Of a stretch of DNA of 64,000 nucleotides, positions 29,550 to 37,823 are shown one piece after another. The DNA is from Flammeovirga pacifica (lineage in GTDB: Bacteria; Bacteroidota; Bacteroidia; Cytophagales; Flammeovirgaceae). Within the stretch, counting starts at the first letter, position 1. Each line of letters starts with the position of its first letter. The stretch spans positions 3,513,837-3,577,836 of the forward strand of contig NZ_JRYR02000001.1 in assembly GCF_000807855.2 (NCBI RefSeq), in the 5' to 3' direction. The notes under the pieces are model-generated. The model searched no databases. It saw only the letters and a program-made list of their open reading frames with translations, and was not told where the DNA came from. Position numbers and translations under genes: made by a program.

Positions 29550-30989
29550 ATGAAAATGAAAACTACCAAATTATTATTACTGTCCACTCTCTTCATAGGC
29601 AGCTTTTCTTGTACTCAAATTATGGAGGACAATGAGAGTTCTATTCCTGAACATGAGCCAAAAGCCAATATGGAGTTGCAAGTAACCACTCATGATGGTG
29701 CTCCTTTTAATAAGAATGAATCTTCTAATAAAAGATACTCAGGTAGTCCGGGAGGACCTGTGATGATGCAGGCATTTTACTGGGACGTTCCTGCGGGGGG
29801 TACTTGGTGGAATACCGTGAAAGGAAAATTGAATAATTGGAGTAATCAAGGAATTGGATCCATTTGGTTACCTCCTGCTTCAAAAGCTCAAAATGGACCT
29901 TTCTCTATGGGGTATGACCCAATGGATTATTTTGATTTTGGTGATTATAACCAAATGGGTTCAAAAGAAACAAGGTTTGGATCTGGTACAGAATTAAGAT
30001 CTCTTGTTGGGGAAGCACACAATCAAAATATGGAAGTGTATGCTGATATAGTGATCAACCATAATAGTGGTGGACAACTAGAAGCAAACCCTTATACAGG
30101 TACAGATACATGGACAAAGTTTAATCCGGCTTCGGGTAAGTTTAATAGAACATATAATGATTTCCACCCTAACCTTGATGCAAATAATGATGAAGGTGTT
30201 TTTGGAGGTTTTCCAGACTTAAGCCATAAAAAAAGTTATGTGCAAGATTGGTTATGGAAAAAAAGTAACTCTGTAGGAAAATACTATAAAAATGATGTCG
30301 GTTTTGATGGATGGAGATTTGATTACGTGAAAGGCTTTGGTGCATGGGTGGTCAAAGATTGGGTCAATAATGTAGGTGGATTTGCTGTAGGTGAATTATG
30401 GGACGGTAATGCCAGCACCTTAAAGTGGTGGGTAGATAACACGGATAGAAAATCGTCTGCTTTTGATTTTGCTGCATATTATGCCATGGACAGAGCATTT
30501 GATGGTAATAATCTAAATGAGCTGAATGGAGATATGCTTTGGAAAAAAGACAGCCAAAGAGCAGTCACTTTTGTGGCCAATCATGATACTGATGAGATTT
30601 GGAGAAAAAATTTAGCCTATGCTTATATTTTAACTCATGAGGGATACCCTTGTATCTTTTACAGAGATTATGAAGATTGGTTGGACAAAAGTATGATGAA
30701 TAATTTATTATGGATTCACAAAAGTTACGCAACCGGAAATACTTCCATACTACATGTAGATAATGATGAATACATAGCTCGTAGAAACGGATACAATGGA
30801 AACCCAGGATTAGTGGTATATATCAATAATTCAGATAACTGGAAAGAACGTTGGGTGCCAACGAATTGGAGTAACAAGAAAATAAAAGACTATACTGGTC
30901 ACTCTAATTGGGAACCATGGACGCAAGGTGGTACTTGGGTAAAAATCCAGTGCCCTCCACGTTCTTATTCTATTTGGACATTGAAATAA
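29550..30989 (+). CDS. alpha-amylase, GH13 (subfamily 7-like), lipoprotein
   Basis: The 479-residue protein has a lipoprotein signal (lipobox near Cys21, GSFSC) and a GH13 catalytic core from about residue 65. Region I is DIVINH, region II GWRFDYVKG with the nucleophile Asp, region III GELWD with the acid/base Glu, and region IV FVANHD with the transition-state Asp. The core reads MMQAFYWDVPAGGTWW and IWLPPASKAQNGPFSMGYDP. These segments and the FYRDYEDWL segment closely recall the GH13_7 alpha-amylases of Thermococcales archaea. The enzyme would cut internal alpha-1,4 links of starch at the cell surface. It follows the starch-domain regulator. Confidence 0.93.
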   Translation: MKMKTTKLLLLSTLFIGSFSCTQIMEDNESSIPEHEPKANMELQVTTHDGAPFNKNESSNKRYSGSPGGPVMMQAFYWDVPAGGTWWNTVKGKLNNWSNQGIGSIWLPPASKAQNGPFSMGYDPMDYFDFGDYNQMGSKETRFGSGTELRSLVGEAHNQNMEVYADIVINHNSGGQLEANPYTGTDTWTKFNPASGKFNRTYNDFHPNLDANNDEGVFGGFPDLSHKKSYVQDWLWKKSNSVGKYYKNDVGFDGWRFDYVKGFGAWVVKDWVNNVGGFAVGELWDGNASTLKWWVDNTDRKSSAFDFAAYYAMDRAFDGNNLNELNGDMLWKKDSQRAVTFVANHDTDEIWRKNLAYAYILTHEGYPCIFYRDYEDWLDKSMMNNLLWIHKSYATGNTSILHVDNDEYIARRNGYNGNPGLVVYINNSDNWKERWVPTNWSNKKIKDYTGHSNWEPWTQGGTWVKIQCPPRSYSIWTLK

Positions 30990-31019
30990 CCAAAACGTAA
31001 TAATCATATTATTAACAAT

Positions 31020-31052
31020 GAGTGCCTGAATTTTTTTCAGGTACTCTTTTAT
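31020..31052 (+). terminator. terminator after the amylase gene
   Basis: GAGTGCCTGAA pairs with TTCAGGTACTC around a T-rich loop, followed by TTTTATATTT. Confidence 0.8.
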
Positions 31053-31061
31053 ATTTCCATT

Positions 31062-32039
31062 ATGAGATATCTTTCTTTTATACTAGTGTTATTTATTGCT
31101 TGTAATGCTAACCATCAACAAAAGATAGCATCAAATGTTGATAACTCTTGGACTTATCAACTATTAAGTGAGAAGTCGATAGATATGGATGGTCAATCCT
31201 GTACTATTTCTTTGGAAGCACTACCCTATCTACATCAATTAAAGTACACTATTTCTTATAAAGGAAGTGGTTTTTTGGAAGAGATCAAGTTATCAACAGA
31301 AGATAGCAGAACTTCTGCTACGTTAATAAAAGAAAGAATTTGGATTGCTGCTGATACCATTATTCAGGCTACAATTCATCCTATCAACAACACTTATCAG
31401 TTTAGTAAAGTCGATGAAAAAGGCCCATTAAGATCAAACTATATCATCAATTATTTTGAAAAGGGACGAAACCAGCATTTACGTTTCCAATTGAAGGAGA
31501 AATCTTATCAGAATTACTTAAAAAATTACCCTTATGTGTCTTCCAAAAAAAGTTATCAACTATCTCATGAAAATGAGTCTCTAAAACTAGCCCTTGATCA
31601 ACATCTTGTTCAAATCTTAAAAGAAAAGCGAGGGAAAAGTGGTATTCGATTCTCTGAAAACGAGATGAATGTTATCGGATTAATCTATCATGTGAACTGT
31701 TTATATGATGGTCAGTACTTAAAAGTGGAGGTAAATTACATGAATCATACAGATTATGATTTATGGCTTTGCAATCCTTCAACGACCTTAACTATTGATC
31801 AAGAGCAACATACAGTAGATTGGAATAAAGTGAATACTCCTTATTCTTTTGGCAAAGGGAAAAGGTGTATGTTTTCTACTTCAATTAAAGTGAACAAAAT
31901 TCCAAAAGATATTCACATCCCTGTGAATAACATTTCTTTTTTTGATAAACAACCATTTTTTCCTGAAGGAACTCAGTTAAACTTGATCGTAAATAACAGT
32001 CTTGAACCGCTAGATTTAAATAAAAATGGTGAAATATAA
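31062..32039 (+). CDS. lipoprotein of unknown function
   Basis: A 325-residue protein with a lipoprotein signal ending at Cys14 (LFIACNANH). I do not recognise a domain. The sequence alternates beta-strand-like segments and is rich in Lys, Tyr and Ser. It begins just after the amylase terminator and converges on copy 2 of the barrel-like gene, with only 2 bases between their ends. Its place suggests membership of the starch locus but gives no function. Confidence 0.65.
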   Translation: MRYLSFILVLFIACNANHQQKIASNVDNSWTYQLLSEKSIDMDGQSCTISLEALPYLHQLKYTISYKGSGFLEEIKLSTEDSRTSATLIKERIWIAADTIIQATIHPINNTYQFSKVDEKGPLRSNYIINYFEKGRNQHLRFQLKEKSYQNYLKNYPYVSSKKSYQLSHENESLKLALDQHLVQILKEKRGKSGIRFSENEMNVIGLIYHVNCLYDGQYLKVEVNYMNHTDYDLWLCNPSTTLTIDQEQHTVDWNKVNTPYSFGKGKRCMFSTSIKVNKIPKDIHIPVNNISFFDKQPFFPEGTQLNLIVNNSLEPLDLNKNGEI

Positions 32040-32041
32040 AC

Positions 32042-32773
32042 CTACTGTATGGATTGTTTTTGAAATACACCTTTATAATAGGTACCCACCTGAAATTTAC
32101 CATTGCAAATGTTGATAACAGGTTCAATTTCTAAGGAAAATTCTTGATGTGAGAAATTGTTGATATCTTCAATATCAATAATTGGTTTTATTTGAATGAA
32201 AATATCATCGTTGATAACAATAGAGGACAATAACTCGATATTGATACCATGAAAAACCTCCTCAATAGAGTTTTCAGGATGTTTTTTTGAAATGTATTGA
32301 TAAGATATAGTAGGAAAAAAGGATATACTTTTAGACCTGTTGGCGATGTACCCTAACATTATGCCTGTTGCAATTTTTAAGCTACCATCACCTAACCCAA
32401 ACTTTGTGTTTCCTAGAGGTAAAGTGATATTTAATGAGAGCCCCATCGAACTGATTATTTTTGAATCATCTTTATAAGGAACATAGAAATATCTTATTTT
32501 AGGATCGCCTAAGCCAGCTACATTTTTTGAAGAATGAAAACGGTATGGAAGATCCATCACAAGTAAGTAGGCATCATCTAGTGTATAACTAATTCGAGGG
32601 TTATAAGAAAACATCTCACCTCTTGGAGAGTGATTGTATTCTAAGAAATGATCTATTTGTGAATAGATATTGGTAGGCTTTGAAGTGTCTTTTGCGTCCT
32701 GACCGTAAATAGGATGCATCAAAAACAAAAGAGCTAACAAACAGAGAGAACATCTTATTTTTTTGCTGATCAT
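32042..32773 (-). CDS. MetA-like putative outer-membrane beta-barrel protein (copy 2)
   Basis: A 243-residue protein with a signal peptide ending near GQDAKDTSK. It shares with the protein at 26536 the segments SKPTN.YSQ.D, GLGD.K.RYFYVPYK and F.P.ISYQY.S, so the two are paralogues. The central GDPKIRYFYVPYKDDSK is the best conserved part. The two copies flank the regulator, amylase and lipoprotein genes on opposite strands. Confidence 0.68.
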   Translation of the reverse strand: MISKKIRCSLCLLALLFLMHPIYGQDAKDTSKPTNIYSQIDHFLEYNHSPRGEMFSYNPRISYTLDDAYLLVMDLPYRFHSSKNVAGLGDPKIRYFYVPYKDDSKIISSMGLSLNITLPLGNTKFGLGDGSLKIATGIMLGYIANRSKSISFFPTISYQYISKKHPENSIEEVFHGINIELLSSIVINDDIFIQIKPIIDIEDINNFSHQEFSLEIEPVINICNGKFQVGTYYKGVFQKQSIQ

Positions 32774-32912
32774 AAAAGAAAGTTTGAAATGAATATCATT
32801 TGCAAACTTCTTTAGAATATGGCCTTGAAAGAAGTAACGAAAGGTTACTTGGGGTTATTTGGTTAAGCTGTTGACGTTATTCTATCGTCAAAAAATTTAT
32901 ATTTTTTCTACA

Positions 32913-32952
32913 TAAAAAAAAGGCCAAAATCCTAAGATTTTGACCTTTTTTA
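32913..32952. terminator. bidirectional terminator next to tRNA-Arg
   Basis: AAAAAGGCCAAAATC pairs with GATTTTGACCTTTTT, with A and T runs on both sides. It ends the tRNA-Arg transcript on the minus strand. Confidence 0.88.
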
Positions 32953-32953
32953 G

Positions 32954-33027
32954 TGACCTCGCCAAGATTCAAACTTGGAACCTTCACAGCCGTAATGTGA
33001 TGCTCTATTCAGTTGAGCTACGAAGCC
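32954..33027 (-). tRNA. tRNA-Arg(ACG)
   Basis: On the minus strand a 74-nt cloverleaf forms. The acceptor GGCTTCG pairs with CGAGGTC (with G-U pairs), the D stem is GCTC/GAGC, the anticodon stem is TCACA/TGTGA with loop TTACGGC giving ACG, and the T arm is CCAAG/CTTGG with loop TTTGAAT. CCA is not encoded. Its 3' end is repeated at 33050-33069. Confidence 0.9.
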
Positions 33028-33049
33028 ATTTGGCTTTAATAGGAAAAAG

Positions 33050-33069
33050 TAGTGACCTCGCCAAGATTC
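33050..33069. repeat. candidate attL: 20-bp copy of the tRNA-Arg 3' end
   Basis: TAGTGACCTCGCCAAGATTC occurs at 32951-32970 (3' end and flank of tRNA-Arg) and again at 33050-33069. The second copy has no intact tRNA body. It marks the left border of the prophage as the 3' end displaced from a second tRNA-Arg. Confidence 0.65.
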
Positions 33070-33162
33070 TAACCTTAACGATAAACCACTGATATACAAG
33101 GTCGTTGTAGAAGCTCTACAACTGACGTATCCAAACACGCAGCCAAATTGCGCAAAAAAAAA
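33070..33162. other. left-end non-coding region of the prophage
   Basis: Adjacent to the candidate attL are an inverted repeat GTTGTAGA/TCTACAAC and an ACCTT...AAGGT stem. The minus strand loosely recalls a damaged tRNA (CAGTTGTAGAGC resembles a D arm). These could be integrase arm sites or a decayed tRNA; I cannot separate these readings. Confidence 0.3.
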
Positions 33163-33624
33163 TTATGCCGCCAAATCTTCTTGATTATCAGACACTTCTA
33201 ATTTCTTACAATTAGTTGTATGTACCTTTTCAGGATACGCCTTATGCTTTCCCAATGCTCCTTGCATGCCTGTAATAAAGTTATCATGTGTAATAACTTT
33301 ACTTTTTAAGAATGCAATATCCTCTGACATTTTTATAACTAACTCTTCTAATTTGTTTTTTGGTGTTGGAGGTTGAGGTGGTACAAAGTCCTCTCCCATA
33401 AACATAGATCCATATCCAGTAAACAACCAATTCCAATTAATTGCTTTTCTGTCTTCTAAACCATCAAAATCCTTTTTGATTTGATCCATAAGAGCTGTTG
33501 GTGGATAATCATATGATGGGTATTTCCATACCATTGACATTGATTTCCCCATTTTATCAGCTAGAGCCTTGACATTTTCTCTTTTGTCAAGTCCATATAG
33601 TAATTTTATTCGTTCTCCTATCAT
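33163..33624 (-). CDS. phage repressor-like HTH protein
   Basis: A 153-residue protein with an XRE-like N-terminal HTH (ALADKMGKSMSMVWKY, residues about 21-37). It is followed by INWNWLFTGYGSMF, the NWDWLLTGEG-type motif of many phage repressors. The C-terminal part is helical and may dimerise; there is no visible peptidase S24 domain. It is divergent from the left operon at 33837, with an AT-rich region between carrying TGATATATCA-type palindromes, likely operators. Confidence 0.7.
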   Translation of the reverse strand: MIGERIKLLYGLDKRENVKALADKMGKSMSMVWKYPSYDYPPTALMDQIKKDFDGLEDRKAINWNWLFTGYGSMFMGEDFVPPQPPTPKNKLEELVIKMSEDIAFLKSKVITHDNFITGMQGALGKHKAYPEKVHTTNCKKLEVSDNQEDLAA

Positions 33625-33836
33625 AATATTATAATGTTAAAAGATAATTGTATCAATAATATTTGACATTTCAATATTTTTGATATATCATTGTGTATCA
33701 AAATAATTACACGTTGCAATATAATTACATTATAATAAAAAAAGGCTAAGAATGTAAGAGATTCACAACCTTTTTCGGAAAAATCTAACTGAAACTCAGA
33801 AATATGAAAATGAGAGAACCAAAAAGAATTTAAAAT
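33625..33836. promoter_or_regulatory. divergent regulatory region of the left end
   Basis: The 212-bp region contains TTGATATATCA followed by TGTATCAAAA, an imperfect inverted pair near 33678-33704. Repressor operators and divergent promoters are expected here. No close TAnnTTTG box is seen. Confidence 0.4.
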
Positions 33837-34439
33837 ATGAATCTATCTAAAGTAAAACAGTTCGAAAATAAAGCCTTAGTAGTATTAGGTATGCTTCAAA
33901 GAGCTTCAGGCTTTATGCTAATTGTTGGTATGATGGCAATTGCCCAAAGTGCTTCAATTGCTATCTTCTTTGCGAATATTTTTAGTATGAAAATTACTTC
34001 TCAATTAGCCAATTTAATTAGCTCTTCAGATGCATGGGTGATACATTTAATTAGCGGTGCATTTGGTATAGTTGCAGGACTTGTAATTGAAACAGGTTCA
34101 TTTTTCTTTTCTGTTAATGGTATGAGAAAGAGTTCTTATTTTTCAGCGACCGTAAGCGGTATACTATCAATTGCCAGCTATCATTCTATTTTCTACGGTA
34201 ACGAAATCAACCTTTTATTAGGCTTCGGAATATTCGTGTTAGGGTTCTATCCTTCACTGTTTATTATGATTGCCTCGCATCAATTAGCCGAGCGATTCAG
34301 TAACGATGCTCAAGCGTTTACGAACGTTTCCCCAACGACTGCAAGCGATACCCTTACGAATTCAAAAGAAGCAAAAACCACTGTAAAAAGTGGTGCTTCT
34401 GCTGAGTTCGAGGTAATAAAAAAGTCTTTAATCTCTTAA
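33837..34439 (+). CDS. prophage membrane protein, four membrane segments
   Basis: A 200-residue protein with about four hydrophobic helices (about 17-50, 66-94, 100-122, 124-147) and a soluble C-terminal tail rich in Ser, Thr and Lys. I do not recognise a family. It is followed 11 bases later by a membrane-anchored coiled-coil protein. The pair may act together at the membrane, for example in superinfection exclusion; that is speculation. Confidence 0.65.
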   Translation: MNLSKVKQFENKALVVLGMLQRASGFMLIVGMMAIAQSASIAIFFANIFSMKITSQLANLISSSDAWVIHLISGAFGIVAGLVIETGSFFFSVNGMRKSSYFSATVSGILSIASYHSIFYGNEINLLLGFGIFVLGFYPSLFIMIASHQLAERFSNDAQAFTNVSPTTASDTLTNSKEAKTTVKSGASAEFEVIKKSLIS

Positions 34440-34450
34440 CACATTAAGCC

Positions 34451-35149
34451 ATGAAAACAGTTGAAAAATTAATCAGTGTAACGAATTTAATACGAGTATC
34501 AGCGTATGTAATTTTAGTGTTATTGTGTGCTAAAGTAGTTGCTAGAATCACCACCTTAGAAGTAAACGATACAGTACTTGTAGCTAACGTTTTGTTTGCC
34601 TCTATCCTATCAATGATGATAGTGAAGGCATACCTTAAAAACCGCCTTAATGAGGTGGAAAATGAAAGAAAACGCTCAGAAACGCTTGAACAGCAACTAT
34701 TAGAAGCAACGAATTTGTTACGAGATATGAAAGTGCAAAATCAGTCGCTTAAAGGAGAATTTGAAACGCTTACATTCGCTCATAAAACGCTTCAGAAAAA
34801 ACACGAATCATTAGACAAGCTTTTTGAAGAAACAACATTCGCTTTAGAAGATATGAGAAACGCTAACGTTTCGCTTAAAGGAGAATTGCATACGCTTAGA
34901 GACGTTGAAAAACGCTTTGAACAAAGTACAGATCATTTCAATGAAATCATCCTTAAAAAGGATAGTAAGCTAGAGGAGTTAAGAGGTGATCTTCGTGATG
35001 CTGATGAAACATTAGCTGTTCAAAGAGGAGAAATTGAAACGCATAAAAACGATGCAGAATCGTGGAAGAAAAAATACAAGTCGCTTACTGCTAGTGCAAG
35101 TGCTAGAGGTATTAAGCTATCAGATTTAAAGATTGAAAAAATTGGGTAA
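34451..35149 (+). CDS. membrane-anchored coiled-coil protein
   Basis: A 232-residue protein with two N-terminal membrane segments (about 12-32 and 42-60), then about 150 residues of coiled coil. An internal repeat is visible: NQSLKGEFETL and NVSLKGELHTL lie about 40 residues apart. The DNA is rich in ACG triplets, unlike later genes. It overlaps the next start by one base (TAATG). Function unknown. Confidence 0.65.
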   Translation: MKTVEKLISVTNLIRVSAYVILVLLCAKVVARITTLEVNDTVLVANVLFASILSMMIVKAYLKNRLNEVENERKRSETLEQQLLEATNLLRDMKVQNQSLKGEFETLTFAHKTLQKKHESLDKLFEETTFALEDMRNANVSLKGELHTLRDVEKRFEQSTDHFNEIILKKDSKLEELRGDLRDADETLAVQRGEIETHKNDAESWKKKYKSLTASASARGIKLSDLKIEKIG

Positions 35150-35850
35150 TGGGAATTACTACAGAAATATATAAGGAGTTCGATATCGATGAAACAAAGC
35201 ATCGAAACGCTCTATTGAACCAAGTGACTAAAACAGTAGGTTGGACACCTAGCCACCGTTTGGTCCTTTCCAAGATCATTAATTTTTCTTGGAAAAAAGG
35301 TTCATCAATGAGCAATGTATTTTATGCAGAACAAGCTGGAGTAAGTGAGTCTTCAGTCAATAACTGTATATCAAAATTCAAAAAATTAGGTGTTTTGATA
35401 ATTGATAAAGCACAATCTGTATATCGTTTTATCAGCATCAATTTTAAAAAGCTTTTGGAGTTAGTTTATATTCCTGATGAAGAAGCTCTAAAAGAGGAGC
35501 TAAAAAAGGAGAAAGAAGTCCAAAAAGAAGAACAGCAAGATGAAAAAGTAAAAGCTATACAAGACTTTGCAGTAAGATGCCAACAAAATGCAACCTGTTT
35601 AAACGTTCTTAGTATTTATGAGCAAAAGTTCATCCTACCAAATGTAAATGATCAACAGCACTTTCATAGACGTAAGACAATGCTGTTTAAGATTATATAT
35701 GATATTACCCTAGCAGCGGTTAAAAAAGGATATAAAGCTGACCCTGTTAATGTTGTAATCAGTGTTTTAACGAAATCCATAAAGGATAATGACTATCGTT
35801 TAAAGCATCATGAATTTGTATTATCCAACAACAAATCAAACAAGCAATGA
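35149..35850 (+). CDS. winged-helix DNA-binding protein (replication-type)
   Basis: A 233-residue protein with a winged-helix segment at about residues 30-90 (FYAEQAGVSESSVNNCISKFKKLGVLI). A charged linker rich in Glu and Lys (about 115-135) and a helical C-terminus follow. The arrangement recalls phage replisome organisers or replication initiators, but no specific family is recognised. It overlaps the gene before (TAATG) and after (ATGA), so translation is coupled. Confidence 0.6.
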   Translation: MGITTEIYKEFDIDETKHRNALLNQVTKTVGWTPSHRLVLSKIINFSWKKGSSMSNVFYAEQAGVSESSVNNCISKFKKLGVLIIDKAQSVYRFISINFKKLLELVYIPDEEALKEELKKEKEVQKEEQQDEKVKAIQDFAVRCQQNATCLNVLSIYEQKFILPNVNDQQHFHRRKTMLFKIIYDITLAAVKKGYKADPVNVVISVLTKSIKDNDYRLKHHEFVLSNNKSNKQ

Positions 35851-36092
35851 GTGAAAGAAATGACAACCTCGGCCGATTAATCAACAAAAATGAAGCAATC
35901 GAAGAAATGCTTGCAAGTTCAAGCAAAGATGAAATTCTAAAAGGAATATTATCTACTACTAAGTATTTAGCTCTCTCTATATCGTATGCTTACGAAAATC
36001 AAGACAAGTTTATAGGTATTGAGCCTCCAGTAGACTCAGATAAAAGCCTACAAGCAATGTTTGATTTATACGAAGCTGTTTGGAAGTATTAA
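35847..36092 (+). CDS. small prophage protein
   Basis: An 81-residue helical protein with no recognised domain. Its start overlaps the previous stop by 4 bases. It ends just before a hairpin at 36097. Confidence 0.6.
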   Translation: MSERNDNLGRLINKNEAIEEMLASSSKDEILKGILSTTKYLALSISYAYENQDKFIGIEPPVDSDKSLQAMFDLYEAVWKY

Positions 36093-36096
36093 AAAA

Positions 36097-36132
36097 AGGA
36101 GTTGCACAGTTTGAGACCCTTGCAACTCCTTA
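36097..36132 (+). terminator. hairpin between small prophage genes
   Basis: AAGGAGTTGCA and TGCAACTCCTT form an 11-bp perfect stem with a 14-nt loop. There is no strong T run after it, so it may be a weak terminator or processing site. Confidence 0.5.
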
Positions 36133-36159
36133 TGTAAAACCTTTTAAAAAATTCTACCT

Positions 36160-36309
36160 ATGACAAAGTTAACAACACTTTTGGATAGATTACAAAAAGA
36201 TCTACCAAAAAAACGACTATTACAAAAGCTCCAGGAGAAGAGGAGCAGAACTGTATTAGATGCCATACAAGAAAAAATGAATGTTGAGAAAATTAAAACA
36301 GCTGCATAA
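36160..36309 (+). CDS. 49-residue basic prophage protein
   Basis: The frame starts at ATG 36160 and reads a Lys/Arg-rich helical peptide (MTKLTTLLDRLQKDLPKKR at the N-terminus). It stops at a TAA that overlaps the next ATG by one base (TAATG). The tight coupling supports it as real. Function unknown. Confidence 0.55.
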   Translation: MTKLTTLLDRLQKDLPKKRLLQKLQEKRSRTVLDAIQEKMNVEKIKTAA

Positions 36310-36743
36310 TGGAACAATTCGACATTTGGGAAGCAACAGAGTTAATAGATCACATTACTACTTACATGTCTGAGGAGCTATATAATTTAGTTCCTGGAGA
36401 AGTCAGATCATGGGAAAGTTTGGCAGAAGCTAATAATACCATGAGAGATATGTCTATTACTATCAATCGTTTACTCCAATTTGTAAGTATCAGCAAAAAA
36501 GAAAAAGGAGTAGAACCATTAGATTATAAAGATTATGCATCATGTGTAACGGCTATTGGAGATAAGAATGATCATCTGAAAGAAGCAGTGTTAAACAAGT
36601 ATTATTCGTGCCTTAATCGCTTAAAGAATGAGTATATCAACAATGAAGAGCATGATAAAAGCTTAGGATTAGATTATTCCGAAAACATAGAATCTCTTTG
36701 TAATCAAATGGGAGATGTTGAAAATCAATTAGATCAATTATAA
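36309..36743 (+). CDS. hypothetical prophage protein
   Basis: A 144-residue acidic helical protein without a recognised domain. Its start overlaps the previous stop (TAATG), and the next gene begins 1 base after its stop. Confidence 0.6.
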   Translation: MEQFDIWEATELIDHITTYMSEELYNLVPGEVRSWESLAEANNTMRDMSITINRLLQFVSISKKEKGVEPLDYKDYASCVTAIGDKNDHLKEAVLNKYYSCLNRLKNEYINNEEHDKSLGLDYSENIESLCNQMGDVENQLDQL

Positions 36744-36744
36744 A

Positions 36745-36945
36745 ATGGGAAAGTTAATATATAGCATCCATCTCTTTAGAGAGCGACTTCTTTGTTTAAG
36801 AAGACATGGTCCATGTACCGATATTTTTTATTTTGAAATTTTCCCCACTATTCAGGTAAGAACATCATCTTATGATAGTGAATGGTATGTTAGATTATTA
36901 TGGTTAGGTTTTTCATTAGAAATAGAGAATTTTGAAACAGATTGA
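36745..36945 (+). CDS. small prophage protein
   Basis: A 66-residue protein rich in aromatic residues (SEWYVRLLWLGFSLEIENF). The N-terminus has RERLLCLRRHG. It resembles small accessory proteins of phages that I cannot name. Confidence 0.5.
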   Translation: MGKLIYSIHLFRERLLCLRRHGPCTDIFYFEIFPTIQVRTSSYDSEWYVRLLWLGFSLEIENFETD

Positions 36946-37159
36946 AATAGAAGTTGTAGAACAGTTAGTTAAAAGGAAACTACTAACAGTAGGTAAGGAT
37001 ATTACAGAAGAAGAAGCTGAAGAGCTAATGTCTTTGGATAAAAGATCTTATGATTCAGGTTCAGATGGTTATAATAAGTTATATGAAATATTTAGTGATA
37101 CTTCATTTGATGACCCTGATGGTTATGATGAAGTAGGTGTTTATGAATTTAATAAATAA
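36932..37159 (+). CDS. small acidic prophage protein
   Basis: A 75-residue acidic protein with a TTG start that overlaps the previous gene by 14 bases. It is rich in Asp, Gly and Tyr near the C-terminus. No domain is recognised, and the start is uncertain. Confidence 0.45.
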   Translation: MKQIEIEVVEQLVKRKLLTVGKDITEEEAEELMSLDKRSYDSGSDGYNKLYEIFSDTSFDDPDGYDEVGVYEFNK

Positions 37160-37175
37160 TACAATAAAGATTGAT

Positions 37176-37532
37176 ATGAATGTATTAAGAATAAATGAAA
37201 TCATAGAAGAAGAGTTACCTCAAAGCCTGAGGTTATTTATTAAGTATATATCACGTATCGATTTTGAGAAAGATGAATCATTCTGTGATAATACATTATT
37301 ATCAATTCTATTGGACAGGGATATATCTTCAACAATAATTGAAGCAAAGCGTATAATCAGTATAAGTATTGATGAAATTGATAGAGATGATTTCGTAAAT
37401 ATAAGTAGTATTATAATGCATTTAGAGTATATGTTTAATCATGAATGGGGAGAATTCAAAACTAGAGAAGAGTCAAAAGAATTTATAGAAGGACTTAATT
37501 GTAATCTTGAAGGTTTGATTAATTATAATTAA
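37176..37532 (+). CDS. hypothetical prophage protein
   Basis: The frame is open from 37137, but that start overlaps the previous gene; ATG 37176 lies after its stop and is preferred (118 residues). The protein is helical and acidic with no recognised domain. It is the last gene of the left operon, ending before a terminator. Confidence 0.55.
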   Translation: MNVLRINEIIEEELPQSLRLFIKYISRIDFEKDESFCDNTLLSILLDRDISSTIIEAKRIISISIDEIDRDDFVNISSIIMHLEYMFNHEWGEFKTREESKEFIEGLNCNLEGLINYN

Positions 37533-37561
37533 ATGCTCAAGACATCAATGTCCTTACCATC

Positions 37562-37596
37562 AAAGCACAATCGTTCACTCGGTTGTGCTTTTTTGT
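37562..37596 (+). terminator. terminator of the left prophage operon
   Basis: AAAGCACAA and TTGTGCTTT form a stem around a 12-nt loop, followed by TTTTG and more T. Confidence 0.85.
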
Positions 37597-37651
37597 TTGG
37601 AAGTTTGGAAACAATTGATTCATATATCCTTGTTTTTAAAGAGGCAATTGC

Positions 37652-37671
37652 CCTACGCCAATGTGCGTAGG
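37652..37671. other. GC-rich hairpin
   Basis: CCTACGC and GCGTAGG pair around CAATGT in a locally GC-rich patch that stands out from the AT-rich surroundings. It has no T run. Its role is unknown. Confidence 0.35.
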
Positions 37672-37728
37672 CGGGACTGCATCGTCAGAGAAATAGACTG
37701 TTGTATAATCTTTGTATATCATTAGTAT

Positions 37729-37794
37729 TGATAATCAGTTGTTTACGTAAATAAAAAGTAGACTAAAAAAAGAGCTTTAAATTTCGTATTTTTG
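37729..37794 (+). promoter_or_regulatory. promoter region before the 172-residue protein gene
   Basis: TATTTTTG at 37787-37794 is a good -7 box and is followed by GATTC repeats. TGATAATCAG at 37729-37738 and GTTTAC after it repeat a motif seen before the tRNA cluster. No clear -33 box is visible. Confidence 0.45.
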
Positions 37795-37823
37795 ATTCAT
37801 ATAAATGCATAAAAAGAATCCAA

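Noticed and set aside
32950-33138. 62-codon open frame over tRNA-Arg
   Set aside because: It contains the tRNA and its repeated 3' end twice; the repeat in the peptide comes from the att repeat.
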